Below, piece after piece: positions 16,942-24,117 of a stretch of DNA of 43,337 nucleotides. The stretch comes from Thermoplasmata archaeon. Lineage in GTDB: Archaea > Thermoplasmatota > Thermoplasmata > RBG-16-68-12 > JAGMCJ01. Position 1 is the stretch's first letter. Every line of letters begins with the position of its first letter. The notes beneath the pieces were generated by a model. That model did not search any database and was not told the DNA's origin. It saw only the letters and a program-made list of their open reading frames with translations. A program made the translations under genes and the position numbers. Location: NCBI GenBank assembly GCA_023136265.1, contig JAGLRN010000057.1, positions 1 through 43,337 on the forward strand, given 5' to 3'.

Positions 16942-18598
16942 ACATATCACCTTCAACTAAATCCTCGGGTTTGGGCTCCTCTCGAACCCATCCCATCTCG
17001 TTTCTAATCTTCTCAATCGTCTCTTCAGGGTAGTGGTAGTAGGAGACAACGAGTCTCGAAATGCCCCTGTAATCGTCGAGTTCCTTCTCGACCATGTAGT
17101 TGACCAAGTCCACCCTTCTCTGGAACTCCTGGTCCATCTCATCATGGGTCATGTTCTTCATTTCCTGCAGCTCGTCGAAGAGGAAGCTGTGACCCTTGTA
17201 GATGAACGAATCGGTTGCCGTATCCCACTCGTACACCGTATTCGTGATCAGCTCATTCGTCTCGGGTTCGAAGCCGACAAGCTCAACTATCTGAACGATT
17301 CTTCTCACCTGCTCTGAATCGGCGCCGATTCTCGCGAAATTCTGTATGACCACGAAGTTGAGGGCGGTCAGCAAGATTCTCGGAGTGTTGATGGGCGGGT
17401 TCTCGAGTCTGTTGACCATCGATTTCACAGAGTCTGCGTGCATCGTGGACATCGTCGGGTGGCCCGTTGCCATGGCCTGGAACATCGTGTATGTCTCCCT
17501 TCCTCGGACCTCTCCGACAATGATGTAGTTGGGCCTCTGCCTGAGAGCTGCCCTTACCAGGTCGAACATATCTATCTCGCCGGCGGCCTTTCCATCTGGC
17601 CCCCTCTCGCCGACGCCACTCCTTGTTGTCCCTGGAATCCAGTTCTCATGTGGAAGGTTGATCTCTCTCGTGTCCTCGATGGACACGATCTTTGCACCTG
17701 GCCTGATGAACAATGCCGCCGCATTCAGAGTCGCCGTCTTGCCCGTAGCGGTCCCGCCACAGACCATCATGGACCTTCCGCTCTCTACAGCCAACCACAG
17801 ATACGCGACCATCTCCGGCGATGCCGTGTTGTAGGTTATGAGCTCAGTCGGAGTGAACGGTTTCTCCTTGAACCTTCGAATCGTGAAAGATGAACCTCGT
17901 GTGGTCACCTCCCTTGCGTACGTGGCCTGGACACGATGGCCTTCATAGCTGGTTCCGTCCAGGATGGGATTGGCCACAGAGATCTGCTTCCCGCATCTCT
18001 GTCCCAGCCCAATGACGAACGAGTTGAGTTCATTCTCATCGTCGAATCTCTCCCGTGTCCTGATGGACTCGTATTTCCTGTGGAATACGAAGAGAGGAAC
18101 GCCAACGCCATCGCACGAGACGTCCTCAATCGACTTATCGGCCATCAGAACATCGATCGGACCGTAACCCACGTAGTCCCTCGTGATGTAGTAGACGATC
18201 TTGTTCCGGGAGTTCTCGTCAAGGTTTATCCCCCTGCTCCTGAAGAAGCTGTCTATGCTCTCTCTGAGGAACTCTTCCTTGTCTTTTATGTCCAGGGTGC
18301 CGGCCTCGTACTCTAGCGTTCGTTTGAGCGAGTCTTTGACGAGGGCCAGCATCTTCTCTTCTCTCTCGGTGAGGAAAGGTTCCCACGACTCGTAGACGTA
18401 CTCGCTCCCCTTGTTGTCGTAGATTATTCTCGAGTAGCTGAAGGGAGGCTTTATGGGCACTATCTCAAGCTCCTCTATCCACTCCTCCTCAATCGGTGCG
18501 ATGGGCGTGAGGTGGGAACCTCTACCTCCTTCCCACTTCGTTGCCGTGGACGCGCCTCTTGGTACCAGGATTTTTCTCTGTTTCTTTGCTCCAAACAT
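16922..18598 (-). CDS. type II/IV secretion-type ATPase (TadA/VirB11/ArlI-like), copy 1 of the operon
   Basis: 558 residues. Motor ATPase of the same superfamily as the gene at 13169. Family motifs: SYSRIIYD near residue 54, DVSCDG (159-164), RGSSFTIRRF (234-243), Walker A GGTATGKTAT (281-290), Asp box SIEDTREI, NYIIVGEVRG, and the His box STMHAD. It has no long N-terminal coiled coil, unlike copy 2. ATG 18598 has GGAGGT about eight bases upstream. It is 22 bases downstream of the pilin-like gene and overlaps the TadB-like gene, so it is the usual pilin-proximal assembly ATPase of the operon. Alternative roles (DNA or protein transport) cannot be excluded. Confidence 0.93.
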   Translation of the reverse strand: MFGAKKQRKILVPRGASTATKWEGGRGSHLTPIAPIEEEWIEELEIVPIKPPFSYSRIIYDNKGSEYVYESWEPFLTEREEKMLALVKDSLKRTLEYEAGTLDIKDKEEFLRESIDSFFRSRGINLDENSRNKIVYYITRDYVGYGPIDVLMADKSIEDVSCDGVGVPLFVFHRKYESIRTRERFDDENELNSFVIGLGQRCGKQISVANPILDGTSYEGHRVQATYAREVTTRGSSFTIRRFKEKPFTPTELITYNTASPEMVAYLWLAVESGRSMMVCGGTATGKTATLNAAALFIRPGAKIVSIEDTREINLPHENWIPGTTRSGVGERGPDGKAAGEIDMFDLVRAALRQRPNYIIVGEVRGRETYTMFQAMATGHPTMSTMHADSVKSMVNRLENPPINTPRILLTALNFVVIQNFARIGADSEQVRRIVQIVELVGFEPETNELITNTVYEWDTATDSFIYKGHSFLFDELQEMKNMTHDEMDQEFQRRVDLVNYMVEKELDDYRGISRLVVSYYHYPEETIEKIRNEMGWVREEPKPEDLVEGDMFAAREV

Positions 18599-18620
18599 AC
18601 CAGATACCTCCTTGCAGGAC

Positions 18621-19643
18621 TCAGGTTCGAGAACTGGTCTCTCCTACGATAATGTCGAAGTTTGACGAAACCAATGTCAACCGCCCGATGTCCACGTCAT
18701 CGGATTCTATCGTGATCTCAACAAGCGAGTAATCATCAAAGACCGTTCTCTTAATGATGAAATATGGATTGGTAACCTTCTCCTGTGCCCCGGTATCATA
18801 CCAATCCCATTCGGGAGGTGAGTTGTCCTCGTAGTCCTGTTCCGTCACACTATAGGCACCTGACAGCGTTTCATTGAAGAAGTCATACCACGCCTTGCCG
18901 TTCTGGGTCCAGTGAACGATGGTCACGTCAGAGTTTACATTGTGGTACTCGTCATACGAGGCCCCATTGAGGTCATGGTGGACACCCTGCGTTCCGATGC
19001 CGCCCACGGAACCGTCACCGTAAAGGTCCATGAGGTACAACCAGATTTCGACGTAGTCACCCTTCTTGGTCACCATGAAAGAAGGCTCTCCCTTCATGAC
19101 CTCACCTTCCTCTTGAGATCTGATGATGGCGCCGCCCTCGTACGTGAGCGTCTGTCTCACGAAATACCTGTTCGCGACATGAAGGACGATGTTCCCTGAA
19201 CTGTTCTGCTTCACGTAGAACGTCTGGTTCGTGCCTTTGACCTCATGTTGATAGCTGAAATTGACGGAGAACTTCCCGCGGTCCTCCCTCGCCGTGAGTT
19301 CCCCGACGGTCGGTCCGGAAAAGATGGGGACCCCGTCGATACCTATTTCAATCGGAGAGAACACGCTGCTCTTCATGCACGGCTCGTTTTGACGCAGCAT
19401 GATCACGCAGGACAGGACCTGCAGGTCAACTGATCCCTTGAGCGAGCCAAACTGCCCGTACACCTCGTTCATATGAGCGGATTCGGCGTCCTTCATCCAC
19501 ACAGGAACGTACTGGTTCACTATCATGGACATGAACGTCATGACGACCATCAGAGCCATGATCGTGCCTACTGTAGAGGCCACTCCTTTGTTGTCCCACC
19601 TGAGTTTCCTCTTTATCCTAAAAGCTTTGCGCGAGGGCTCCAT
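18621..19643 (-). CDS. type IV pilin-like / DUF7289-like secreted protein
   Basis: 340 residues from ATG 19643. A basic leader (KAFRIKRKLRWDNKG) ends in a class III-type cleavage site before VASTVGTIMALMVVM, a 20-odd-residue hydrophobic helix typical of archaeal pilins. The large C-terminal part is beta-rich with many Asn-x-Ser/Thr sites and no second membrane helix, much larger than a minor pilin. ATG 19643 is chosen because AGGTGATG lies upstream and the TATA box (19692-19703) lies inside the longer open frame that begins at 19721. First gene of the five-gene pilus operon, so it may be the fibre subunit or a tip or adaptor protein. Confidence 0.82.
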   Translation of the reverse strand: MEPSRKAFRIKRKLRWDNKGVASTVGTIMALMVVMTFMSMIVNQYVPVWMKDAESAHMNEVYGQFGSLKGSVDLQVLSCVIMLRQNEPCMKSSVFSPIEIGIDGVPIFSGPTVGELTAREDRGKFSVNFSYQHEVKGTNQTFYVKQNSSGNIVLHVANRYFVRQTLTYEGGAIIRSQEEGEVMKGEPSFMVTKKGDYVEIWLYLMDLYGDGSVGGIGTQGVHHDLNGASYDEYHNVNSDVTIVHWTQNGKAWYDFFNETLSGAYSVTEQDYEDNSPPEWDWYDTGAQEKVTNPYFIIKRTVFDDYSLVEITIESDDVDIGRLTLVSSNFDIIVGETSSRT

Positions 19644-19691
19644 CACATCACCTGGAAGAATCGGATTCCTCTTAGTTCTAATGTTGCATGA

Positions 19692-19703
19692 CGTATTTAT
19701 AGG
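19692..19703 (-). promoter_or_regulatory. TATA box of the pilus operon
   Basis: Minus-strand CCTATAAATACG. Transcript start expected near 19670, giving a leader of about 28 bases before ATG 19643. It rules out the longer start at 19721. Confidence 0.7.
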
Positions 19704-19761
19704 TGTCGCCACCAATTGCAACTGGTCATTCCAAGCAATGATAGTTGGGAGCCCTCGAATC

Positions 19762-19777
19762 TAGGGTTGAAACCCTA
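19762..19777. promoter_or_regulatory. 16-base palindrome upstream of the tRNA promoter
   Basis: TAGGGTT-GA-AACCCTA: two perfect 7-base arms with a 2-base centre, directly upstream of the tRNA TATA box and about 60 bases upstream of the pilus TATA box. Possible operator between the divergent units. Confidence 0.5.
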
Positions 19778-19778
19778 A

Positions 19779-19790
19779 CTTTAATATGTG
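19779..19790 (+). promoter_or_regulatory. TATA box of the tRNA-Phe/tRNA-Tyr unit
   Basis: ACTTTAATATGT, centred about 28 bases upstream of the first base of tRNA-Phe. Confidence 0.6.
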
Positions 19791-19812
19791 CAGAATCATA
19801 TGAAACTCCGCT

Positions 19813-19885
19813 GCCGCAGTAACTCAGTTGGGAGAGTGCAAGACTGAAGATCTTGAAGTCGCCGGTTCAAGTCCGGCCTGCGGCA
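19813..19885 (+). tRNA. tRNA-Phe (GAA)
   Basis: 73 bases with a full cloverleaf: acceptor GCCGCAG/CTGCGGC, D stem ACTC/GAGT, anticodon stem CAAGA/TCTTG around loop CTGAAGA (anticodon GAA), T stem GCCGG/CCGGC with TTCAAGT, discriminator A. CCA is not encoded. No intron. Confidence 0.96.
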
Positions 19886-19887
19886 TT

Positions 19888-19994
19888 CCCGACTTAGCTT
19901 AGACTGGCTAGAGCGGCTGACTGTAGTTGGTTCCCGGAGTTCTCCGGTTTCAGCCGATATCAGCAGATCCCCGGTTCAAATCCGGGAGTCGGGA
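19888..19994 (+). tRNA. tRNA-Tyr (GTA) with intron
   Basis: Starts two bases after tRNA-Phe, so the two are surely one transcript. Acceptor CCCGACT/AGTCGGG has the archaeal Tyr identity pair C1-G72 with A73. D stem GCTT/GAGC, anticodon stem GCTGA/TCAGC, loop CTGTAG-intron-A (anticodon GTA), T stem CCCGG/CCGGG. Mature length is 75 bases. CCA is not encoded. Confidence 0.95.
19927..19958 (+). other. 32-base intron of tRNA-Tyr
   Basis: Inserted between positions 37 and 38, the canonical archaeal site. Intron TTGG can pair with CCGA near its 3' end to form the central helix of a bulge-helix-bulge, and CCGGAGTTCTCCGG makes an inner hairpin. Removal by the splicing endonuclease is expected. Confidence 0.88.
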
Positions 19995-20001
19995 CTTCTG
20001 C

Positions 20002-20017
20002 GGGGCTCACAAGCCCC
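20002..20017 (+). terminator. short GC-rich stem-loop after tRNA-Tyr
   Basis: GGGGCT-CACA-AGCCCC, eight bases after the tRNA end. No T run follows, so a role in termination or 3' processing is uncertain. The rest of 20018-20124 shows nothing I recognise. Confidence 0.35.
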
Positions 20018-20124
20018 CACCTCTCCCCATGGGCCTCATTGAGGGCCTGTGGTTCAGTCCGCTACACCGACGTGAACGAAGGCGGAGTGCGCCTCGCGGG
20101 CCTCGATGTGGCATTCCGAAATGC

Positions 20125-20172
20125 TTTTATATGTCCTACGATATTAACCATGTTGTCGGACAATAGTCCGAC
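20125..20172 (+). promoter_or_regulatory. promoter with paired GTCSGAC element, membrane-protein gene
   Basis: TATA TTTTATATG at 20125-20133 predicts a transcript start near 20155. Exactly there begins GTCGGAC (20155-20161), AATA, GTCCGAC (20166-20172): a perfect inverted repeat, or two GTCSGAC sites 11 bases apart. In RNA it would be a 7-bp hairpin at the 5' end. The same element lies at the same place in the smc promoter. Confidence 0.7.
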
Positions 20173-20186
20173 CAGCCTTATCAGGG

Positions 20187-21068
20187 ATGGGAATGACCCG
20201 CCGGAAGAAGAAGTTGAAGACTGCAGATAAGACCACCAAGAAGCTGATGGAATCAGGGGTCATGAGTGTCGGTCTACAAGACACTTACTCGCGGAAGTTG
20301 GCAAACGAGTCTCATCCCCCGTTCAGCTTCTGGAGTGCTGTGCGATACACATTCGTCCTTTCCATCTTCCTGTGGTGGATGCCGACCTTCGGACAGATGA
20401 TCGCCGGCTACGTCGGTGGTAGGAGGGCAGGAGGACCGTGGAAGGGCGCCATCGCGGCATTCATCCCCGTTGCCATTTTCATTGCAGTGTTGGCCATGGC
20501 GGACCAAGGCATACTCGCTGAGGAGATATCCCTTGTGGCCGGTGTCCCCTCCTACATCGCGTCAGCCCTACACGCCAACGTTCCGGTTCTTGCTCCTTAC
20601 ATCGAATTCGTGACGATCTATGTGACGACATTCGTGGAATCACTGGCCTTGACGCTCGGGCTAGGACTCAATGGCTATCTCGTGACCGTGATTTTCGCGT
20701 ACATCGGTGGGGTAGTCTCCTCCCAGAGAAGGAGTGAGATGGAGTATGCCAGAGCGGGCGTCCCTACGATGATAGTCGCAAGACATGACCACCCACACTT
20801 CGCGACCCCTCAGTCAACGGCCCCGAGGGGATGGCATGATGGGCAACAGGCGACCCTCCGGTCAATGAAAAAGATCCCCGTCGCATCAGGCAGGAAGGCC
20901 GCTGGCCAGAAGAAAGAGACCCCGAGGCCCGCCAAGGCATCATCGAAACCGAGCAAACGCGCAAAGACCAAGGCGAAGGGGCAGAAGAAACAGAAGGCCA
21001 CGGCGGACGAGGACCGCGAGAGAATCGGTCGTAAGCTAGCGGAAAGGGCCTTGAAGAACTACCGCTGA
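20187..21068 (+). CDS. membrane protein with strongly basic C-terminal tail
   Basis: 293 residues, family not recognised with certainty. A basic N-terminus (TRRKKKLKTADKTTKK) precedes hydrophobic segments at about 48-76, 84-110 and 135-185 (three or four membrane helices). The stretch GYVGGRRAGGPWKGAIAAF recalls DUF5518-type small archaeal membrane proteins. From about residue 225 to the end the chain is soluble and very rich in Lys/Arg (KPSKRAKTKAKGQKKQK), and by the positive-inside rule it lies in the cytoplasm. It could bind nucleic acid or ribosomes (inference). ATG 20187 or ATG 20193 may be used. Its promoter element is shared with smc. It is followed by TFS with its own promoter. Confidence 0.75.
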   Translation: MGMTRRKKKLKTADKTTKKLMESGVMSVGLQDTYSRKLANESHPPFSFWSAVRYTFVLSIFLWWMPTFGQMIAGYVGGRRAGGPWKGAIAAFIPVAIFIAVLAMADQGILAEEISLVAGVPSYIASALHANVPVLAPYIEFVTIYVTTFVESLALTLGLGLNGYLVTVIFAYIGGVVSSQRRSEMEYARAGVPTMIVARHDHPHFATPQSTAPRGWHDGQQATLRSMKKIPVASGRKAAGQKKETPRPAKASSKPSKRAKTKAKGQKKQKATADEDRERIGRKLAERALKNYR

Positions 21069-21079
21069 CCCGCCACAAA

Positions 21080-21113
21080 AGGTTTTTATTCGAACTCTCC
21101 CTATGACGCTGGG
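21080..21113 (+). promoter_or_regulatory. promoter of tfs, leaderless-type
   Basis: AAGGTTTTTATTCG with TATA-like TTTTTATT at about 21084-21091; a start about 25 bases on falls at or next to ATG 21114. No ribosome binding site is seen, so the mRNA is probably leaderless. Confidence 0.55.
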
Positions 21114-21434
21114 ATGTCCCTCTTTTGCCCCAAGTGTGAGTCACTGATGTACCCGGAGAAAGGAGAACTGATCTGCAGCAATCCGCAGTGCAAGCACTCC
21201 AGGAAGATCGGAGAGGAAGATGACCGCCAAGTCGTACGTACCAAGAGAAAGGAGAAGATGGAGACGCTTGTTCTTGACGAGATCATAGAGACGCTTCCGA
21301 AGACCAGGATCGAGTGTCAGGAGTGCGGGAACAACGAGGCCTTCTGGCAGTTGAGGCAAACACGGGCCGCTGACGAACCTGAGACCAGAATATACCGATG
21401 CACAAAATGCGGTCACACGTGGAGAGAGTTCTAG
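21114..21434 (+). CDS. tfs: transcription factor S (TFIIS/RPB9-like)
   Basis: 106 residues, the normal length. It rescues backtracked archaeal RNA polymerase by stimulating cleavage of the nascent RNA. The N-terminal ribbon has CPKC (6-9) and C-x5-C (CSNPQC). The C-terminal TFIIS ribbon has CQEC and CTKC, with the acidic tip ADEPET that reaches the polymerase active site and the typical end YRCTKCGHTWREF. Both catalytic acids (Asp-Glu) are present, so it should be an active cleavage factor. It converges on the beta-propeller gene; the two stop codons overlap in CTAG. Confidence 0.96.
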   Translation: MSLFCPKCESLMYPEKGELICSNPQCKHSRKIGEEDDRQVVRTKRKEKMETLVLDEIIETLPKTRIECQECGNNEAFWQLRQTRAADEPETRIYRCTKCGHTWREF

Positions 21435-23158
21435 CCTCCCATGCCGTTGTTGAGCGCGTCTGCGATGCTCTTGGCCCTTTCCAGTTCAGCCTTGTCGGCG
21501 CTGTGAAGGATGATGTCCTCGATTTCCGCGATCGCATCTCCCACAGTGCTCGCTGAGGTCAGATTCCCAAGGTCGATTCCCGCCGAAGTGTCCACATATC
21601 CGGCGACGACATTGAGCCAGAGTGCCATGAGCTGTATCAGCGCTTTCCCCGTCATGTTCGACTTTGGATTGGACCGAAGCACATCGCAGACGTCGTCCAC
21701 GGACTGAACGTCCGCAAAGACGAGCGAGTTGTCAGCGATTCCCTGCGCGAACTCATCTGTTATGCCAGGATGTTCCTCCTTGGGCTCGGTGACCTTGCAC
21801 TGGTGTTTCCAGTATCCCATGCTTCTTGGGAGGAAATCGGGTTGAGGAGCCTGTTCGAGGACGTAGACCAGTCCGCCTGCCGCGCTCAGCACTATCTCCG
21901 CAACGCCATCCTGATCGATGTCCCAGACCGTGGGTTGTCCGAACGGCTTCCCGACGCTGAATGTCCATTCTATGATGCCAGTCTTGACGTCGAGGGAGAA
22001 GATGTCCCCGTCCTTGCCCAGAGCCAGAACCTCGATTTCGCCGTCCCCGTCCACGTCGGCCGTGACCAGTGAGCTCTGCGCTCTCACATTGTTCGGAAGA
22101 ACCGTCTGCCAGAGAGGAGTCCCATCGACCCCGCGATATGCCAAGATTGTGTGGTTATTGAAGTCGCCCCCGATCAGGTCAGGAAGGCCATCACCGTCAA
22201 TCTGCGCGATTGTGGGAGTGCTGTAAAAGTCACTTCTGGAGGTGTCGTTCCATAGGACCGAACCGTCGTGGTTCAGGACAGAGATCCCTCCAGTGACGAC
22301 CATGAAGCTGGCGATCTCGCCGTACCCGTCACCATCGAAGTCAGCTATTAGGGGCGAGGAGCCGACTCCGTATCCGAGCTTGGTCTCCCACTCGATCGTC
22401 CCGGTGTCAGCATCGTACAGTCGCATCTGGGCTGCGTTGTCGAATCCGACGATCTCTTGGTCTCCGTCATTGTCGATGTCATCCATTGGCGATGTCGTGC
22501 GGATGTAGTGGAGCCCCTTCGGGCTCTTCCAGATTTCGCTTCCGTTGGGGCCGTTGAACGCATAGAAGTAATCATCCATGCTCCCTACAAGAACATCCAG
22601 GATTCCATCATCGTTGGAGTCGTGGAACATGGGTGATGCAAAGAAGCCGTGTTCAGAACCAGAGGTGGAGGTGTAACTCCACAGGGGTGAGAGGTCCTCG
22701 CCGTTCAGGGCGTGTATCTCGAGAGACCCTCCGAAGCTGTGGCTTCCCTGGCCTGCCATGATCTCGAGCTTTCCATCGCCGTCGATGTCGGCCGCTGCTG
22801 GCATCATTGGGTACTCAGGCGCGAAGTACGTGCTGTAGAGGAAGACACCGTTCTCGTCGATGACATACAGCCCGCCGTTGTCAGCCGCGACAATCACCTC
22901 GTACCTGTCGTCCCCGTTCACGTCCGCAACGAGCGGGGCCGATATCACGTTGGCACTTGTGTTGAAAACCCATCTCACTTGTGGCTCGTCTATGTCTCCC
23001 ACAAAGGGGGCTCTTCCCGTTCTGTTGGCGTCATATCGATAGAGGGCTAGGTCGTCCCCGATGGCCATCGGGCTCAGGTCCGAAGGAATCGAGGAAACGC
23101 CCACGAAACCTGCGAACAGGAGAATCGAGATGGTCATTGCTGCCAATAGCCTTTTCAT
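21431..23158 (-). CDS. secreted FG-GAP/VCBS beta-propeller protein with GYWKH C-terminal domain
   Basis: 575 residues. Signal peptide MKRLLAAMTISILLFAGFVGV. Residues about 40-435 contain about eight repeats with Ca-binding loops of the D-x-D-x-D-G type (DIDGDGKLEI, DFDGDGYGEI, DVDGDGEIEV, DIDQDGVAEI), as in integrin-like propellers. A separate C-terminal domain (about 440-575) starts SMGYWKHQC and includes ALIQLMALWLNVVAGY, matching the GYWKNH...LLAxxLN module at the end of many secreted proteins. No membrane anchor is seen, so it is released or held by others. GGGGGG lies just upstream of ATG 23158 and a TATA box at about 23200-23212. Function is probably binding; no catalytic site is visible. 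Confidence 0.85.
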   Translation of the reverse strand: MKRLLAAMTISILLFAGFVGVSSIPSDLSPMAIGDDLALYRYDANRTGRAPFVGDIDEPQVRWVFNTSANVISAPLVADVNGDDRYEVIVAADNGGLYVIDENGVFLYSTYFAPEYPMMPAAADIDGDGKLEIMAGQGSHSFGGSLEIHALNGEDLSPLWSYTSTSGSEHGFFASPMFHDSNDDGILDVLVGSMDDYFYAFNGPNGSEIWKSPKGLHYIRTTSPMDDIDNDGDQEIVGFDNAAQMRLYDADTGTIEWETKLGYGVGSSPLIADFDGDGYGEIASFMVVTGGISVLNHDGSVLWNDTSRSDFYSTPTIAQIDGDGLPDLIGGDFNNHTILAYRGVDGTPLWQTVLPNNVRAQSSLVTADVDGDGEIEVLALGKDGDIFSLDVKTGIIEWTFSVGKPFGQPTVWDIDQDGVAEIVLSAAGGLVYVLEQAPQPDFLPRSMGYWKHQCKVTEPKEEHPGITDEFAQGIADNSLVFADVQSVDDVCDVLRSNPKSNMTGKALIQLMALWLNVVAGYVDTSAGIDLGNLTSASTVGDAIAEIEDIILHSADKAELERAKSIADALNNGMGG

Positions 23159-23199
23159 AAGACCCCCCGTTAGATTACTGTTGAATTTATTGGATTCTC

Positions 23200-23212
23200 G
23201 CGTATATATAGT
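23200..23212 (-). promoter_or_regulatory. TATA box of the beta-propeller gene
   Basis: Minus-strand ACTATATATACG. Transcript start expected near 23180, about 20 bases before ATG 23158. Confidence 0.6.
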
Positions 23213-23321
23213 TATGGCGAAAGTCTAACGCCTTCTTTGGCATATGCCACGCGTTAGTTTTCGATGCGTCAGGATTTGTAGTTCCCATCCGGATTGCTCC
23301 TTCCGAGAAAGGTGCCGAGCA

Positions 23322-23379
23322 TACCTTTATAATCGCCAAATCGCTTACGGAAATGGACTATAGGATTTCGGGGGAGTAT
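23322..23379 (+). promoter_or_regulatory. promoter and ribosome binding site of pcn
   Basis: TTTATAAT at 23326-23333 predicts a start near 23353. GGGGGAG at 23370-23376 lies four bases before ATG 23380. The first in-frame ATG (23353) would be leaderless. Confidence 0.6.
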
Positions 23380-24117
23380 ATGTTTAGCGCAAAAGCCAAG
23401 TCAGAGGTGCTGAGAGAAGTTGTGGATGTCATTTCGACCCTCGTCGATGAGGCTAAGCTCAATCTTAACAAGGACGGGCTTTCCGTCAAGGCCGTCGATC
23501 CGGCTCACGTGGCGATGCTCGACCTGTCCGTTGGAAAGGACGCTTTCGAGGAGTACAGTGCTGACGATCAGGAGATGGGCGTGGATATGGACAAGTTCAA
23601 GGAGGTCCTGAAGCTGGCCAAGGCGGGGGACATTATAAGCATGGACTACGACGAGGAGAAGAACCGACTCATAATGAGCGTCGGCAACATCACCCGCAGG
23701 ATGGCGCTGGTCGACACCGCAGGTATGTCCGACCCAAAGGCGCCGAACCTTAACCTACCTGTCAAGGTGACAGTCAGGGCAGAGGAGCTGCGTCAGGGCA
23801 TCCGGGCATCGGAGAGCGTTTCCGACCACGTCGCGTTGATATGCTCACCCGACGGCTTCGAGATGACCTCTGAAGGGGACACGGATTCCGTCAATCTGAA
23901 ACTGCCAAAGGACCTCCTTGAGTCGCTGGACTGCAAGGAAACCGTCCGCTCGCTGTTCCCGCTCGACTATTTCTCCAATATGGTAAAGGCGGCCTCCTCG
24001 GCTGGGTCGATTACGATGTTCTTGGGGACCGACTATCCTGTCAAAATGGAGTTCACGATCTCCGACGAAAAGGGAGAAGTGCACTATCTTCTGGCTCCTA
24101 GGATCGAGAGCGAGTAG
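23380..24117 (+). CDS. pcn: DNA polymerase sliding clamp PCNA
   Basis: 245 residues from ATG 23380. Forms a trimeric ring that tethers DNA polymerase, ligase and other factors to DNA. The N-terminus MFSAKAKSEVLREVVD and SVKAVDPAHVAMLDL are classic archaeal PCNA signatures; KLAKAGD, the interdomain loop region NLNLP and the C-terminal LAPRIESE also fit. ATG 23380 is preferred over 23353 because it matches the family start and has its own ribosome binding site; the longer form would add nine residues. It converges on srp54 with no bases between the stop codons. Confidence 0.96.
   Translation: MFSAKAKSEVLREVVDVISTLVDEAKLNLNKDGLSVKAVDPAHVAMLDLSVGKDAFEEYSADDQEMGVDMDKFKEVLKLAKAGDIISMDYDEEKNRLIMSVGNITRRMALVDTAGMSDPKAPNLNLPVKVTVRAEELRQGIRASESVSDHVALICSPDGFEMTSEGDTDSVNLKLPKDLLESLDCKETVRSLFPLDYFSNMVKAASSAGSITMFLGTDYPVKMEFTISDEKGEVHYLLAPRIESE

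Noticed and set aside
20002-20017. Stem-loop after tRNA-Tyr as an intrinsic terminator
   Set aside because: No T run follows, and archaeal termination relies mainly on T runs; kept only as a low-confidence feature.
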